From NCBI RefSeq assembly GCF_004799445.1, contig NZ_SSNA01000169.1, positions 1-64,000 of the forward strand: 64,000 nucleotides of DNA, in the 5' to 3' direction. Position 1 is the first letter of the stretch. Each line of letters begins with the position of its first letter. The position numbers and the translations under genes are program-made. The DNA comes from Bradyrhizobium sp. (GTDB taxonomy: Bacteria; Pseudomonadota; Alphaproteobacteria; Rhizobiales; Xanthobacteraceae). Below the pieces are notes generated by a model. It did no database searches. It saw only the letters and a list, made by a program, of their open reading frames with translations, and was not told the origin of the DNA. Shown here one piece after another: positions 63,060 to 64,000 of the stretch.

Positions 63060-64000
63060 AGAACAACGGCACAAACGCCACACAGGTCCGCAAGCTTCTT
63101 CGCCAGCAGGCCGCGGTTGCCCACTTCGGCAGCTTTGCCCTTCGCGAGAACGACGTATTGAAAGTCCTGACGGAAGCGGCGCGAGTCTGTGCCGAATGCC
63201 TCAGCGTGCCGTTTTCCAAGGTGTGCCACTACCGCGAAAGGGAGAACGATCTCCTCATTGAGGCCGGCTACGGCTGGCACGCTGGCGTCATTGGAAATGT
63301 CGTCTCGCGCGCCGACGTCACCTCGCCGCAGGGGCGCGCCTTTATTACCGGCAAACCATCGATCTGCAACGATTTGCGCAATGACAACGACTTCGAGCTG
63401 CCGCCTTTCTATGCCGAGCACGGCATCGTCTCGACCATCGACGTCATCATCAAGGGCAGCGACGAACAGCCTTACGGCGTGCTCGAGATCGATAATAACG
63501 AACAACATGATTACGATCAGCACGACGTCGATTTTCTGACGGGCTTTGCCAATGTCCTAGCGGAGGCTGTCGCGACATCCGCGCGAACGCGCCTCCTGCA
63601 GCACACCATCGACCGGATGAAGGTCCTTGTTCAGGAGAAGGATCGGTTGCTGGAGCAGAAGAAGGTGCTGGCCGAGGAGCTGCAGCACCGGGTACGGAAC
63701 AATCTGCAACTGGTTTACGGGATGCTGAGCAAGCAATTGGACGACACGCCGGACACGCTCGGGCAACGCGGCATCAAGGCGATCTCGCGCCGGGTTTCGA
63801 CCCTGGCGCAGGTGTATGACCATCTGCTCGGAAACGAGATGACGCGAACGACCGATTTCGGCAGCTACGTAAAGTCACTCTGCGTCAATCTCGCGGAAAT
63901 TCAGGCGGCGCCGATCGGTAGCGTCACGCTTGCTTGCGAGAGCGATGCGATCGCCCTCGATCTCGATGTGGTGACCGCGCTTGGCATCGTCGTCGCCGAG
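63056..64000 (+). CDS. GAF-domain sensor histidine kinase, HisKA_2 type (truncated by window edge)
   Basis: The visible 315 residues begin MKNNGTNATQVRKLLRQQAA. A GAF domain follows (about 30-180, with VLTEAARVCAECLSVPFSKVCHYRE and FYAEHGIVSTIDVIIKG), then a coiled coil (KVLVQEKDRLLEQKKVLAEE) and the HisKA_2 phosphoacceptor block ELQHRVRNNLQLVYGML (His near residue 218). The N-box of the ATPase domain starts at the edge (ALGIVVAE). HisKA_2/HWE kinases often drive single-domain regulators such as the coupled receiver. The stop codon lies beyond the window. Confidence 0.85.
   Translation, partial: MKNNGTNATQVRKLLRQQAAVAHFGSFALRENDVLKVLTEAARVCAECLSVPFSKVCHYRERENDLLIEAGYGWHAGVIGNVVSRADVTSPQGRAFITGKPSICNDLRNDNDFELPPFYAEHGIVSTIDVIIKGSDEQPYGVLEIDNNEQHDYDQHDVDFLTGFANVLAEAVATSARTRLLQHTIDRMKVLVQEKDRLLEQKKVLAEELQHRVRNNLQLVYGMLSKQLDDTPDTLGQRGIKAISRRVSTLAQVYDHLLGNEMTRTTDFGSYVKSLCVNLAEIQAAPIGSVTLACESDAIALDLDVVTALGIVVAE

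Overview
The window is about 64 kb of GC-rich alphaproteobacterial chromosome. Its content points to Bradyrhizobium or a close relative (Nitrobacteraceae/Bradyrhizobiaceae). The signs are a ROSE-type RNA thermometer with an RpoH-like promoter ahead of a small heat shock gene, a CpdR-type receiver, homospermidine synthase beside a type III ornithine decarboxylase, an EcfG-type stress promoter, and several intergenic palindromic repeats of the kind I associate with Bradyrhizobium. No insertion sequence, prophage, CRISPR array, integrase or rRNA operon was seen. The one clear gene remnant is a LysR fragment near 32.6 kb.

Layout. 0-9 kb: tRNA-Val, cpdR, N-formylglutamate amidohydrolase, a probable anti-Shine-Dalgarno small RNA, hisN with a Bug-type binding protein, a low-GC membrane protein, LysR, a TauE-like exporter, an alpha/beta hydrolase, the ROSE-hsp20 unit and a proline-rich exported protein. 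9-16 kb: glutamate synthase gltB and gltD. 16-26 kb: envelope and sugar genes (glycosyltransferase, NeuD-like acyltransferase, outer-membrane barrel, kdsD), a carboxymuconolactone decarboxylase-family gene divergent from an HxlR regulator with twin operators, slipin/NfeD, and hemH. 26-33 kb: an SDR, a D-amino-acid dehydrogenase-like oxidase and an orphan amino-acid permease, then small exported proteins, a lipoyl-like domain without its lysine, and a solute-binding protein. 33-37 kb: an M3 peptidase, DUF1007 and NicO-type metal exporter operon.

37-42 kb is a polyamine region. A long structured leader (probable speF element) precedes ornithine decarboxylase, followed by a GNAT acetyltransferase, a 56-residue membrane protein, RidA and homospermidine synthase. 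Ornithine would be converted to putrescine and then homospermidine. 42-48 kb holds a membrane glycosyltransferase, ankyrin, acetoacetate decarboxylase-like and WD40 genes.

47-51 kb is a zinc-acquisition operon read leftward: a His-rich membrane protein, znuC, znuB, znuA, a COG0523 GTPase and a WD40 protein. It sits behind a perfect Zur-type palindrome only 7 bp from the first start codon. 51-56 kb carries sodB (EcfG-type promoter), a GNAT, a MATE transporter, DUF2147 and DUF3095 proteins. 56-62 kb carries a P1B-5 type metal ATPase fused to a hemerythrin domain, then an overlapping ACP / adenylating enzyme / ketoreductase operon divergent from a GNAT-like gene. This last module is the best candidate for an undescribed biosynthetic system. 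The window ends in a receiver / HisKA_2-type sensor kinase pair that is cut by the right edge.

All calls come from reading the sequence and from family knowledge. No database search was run.
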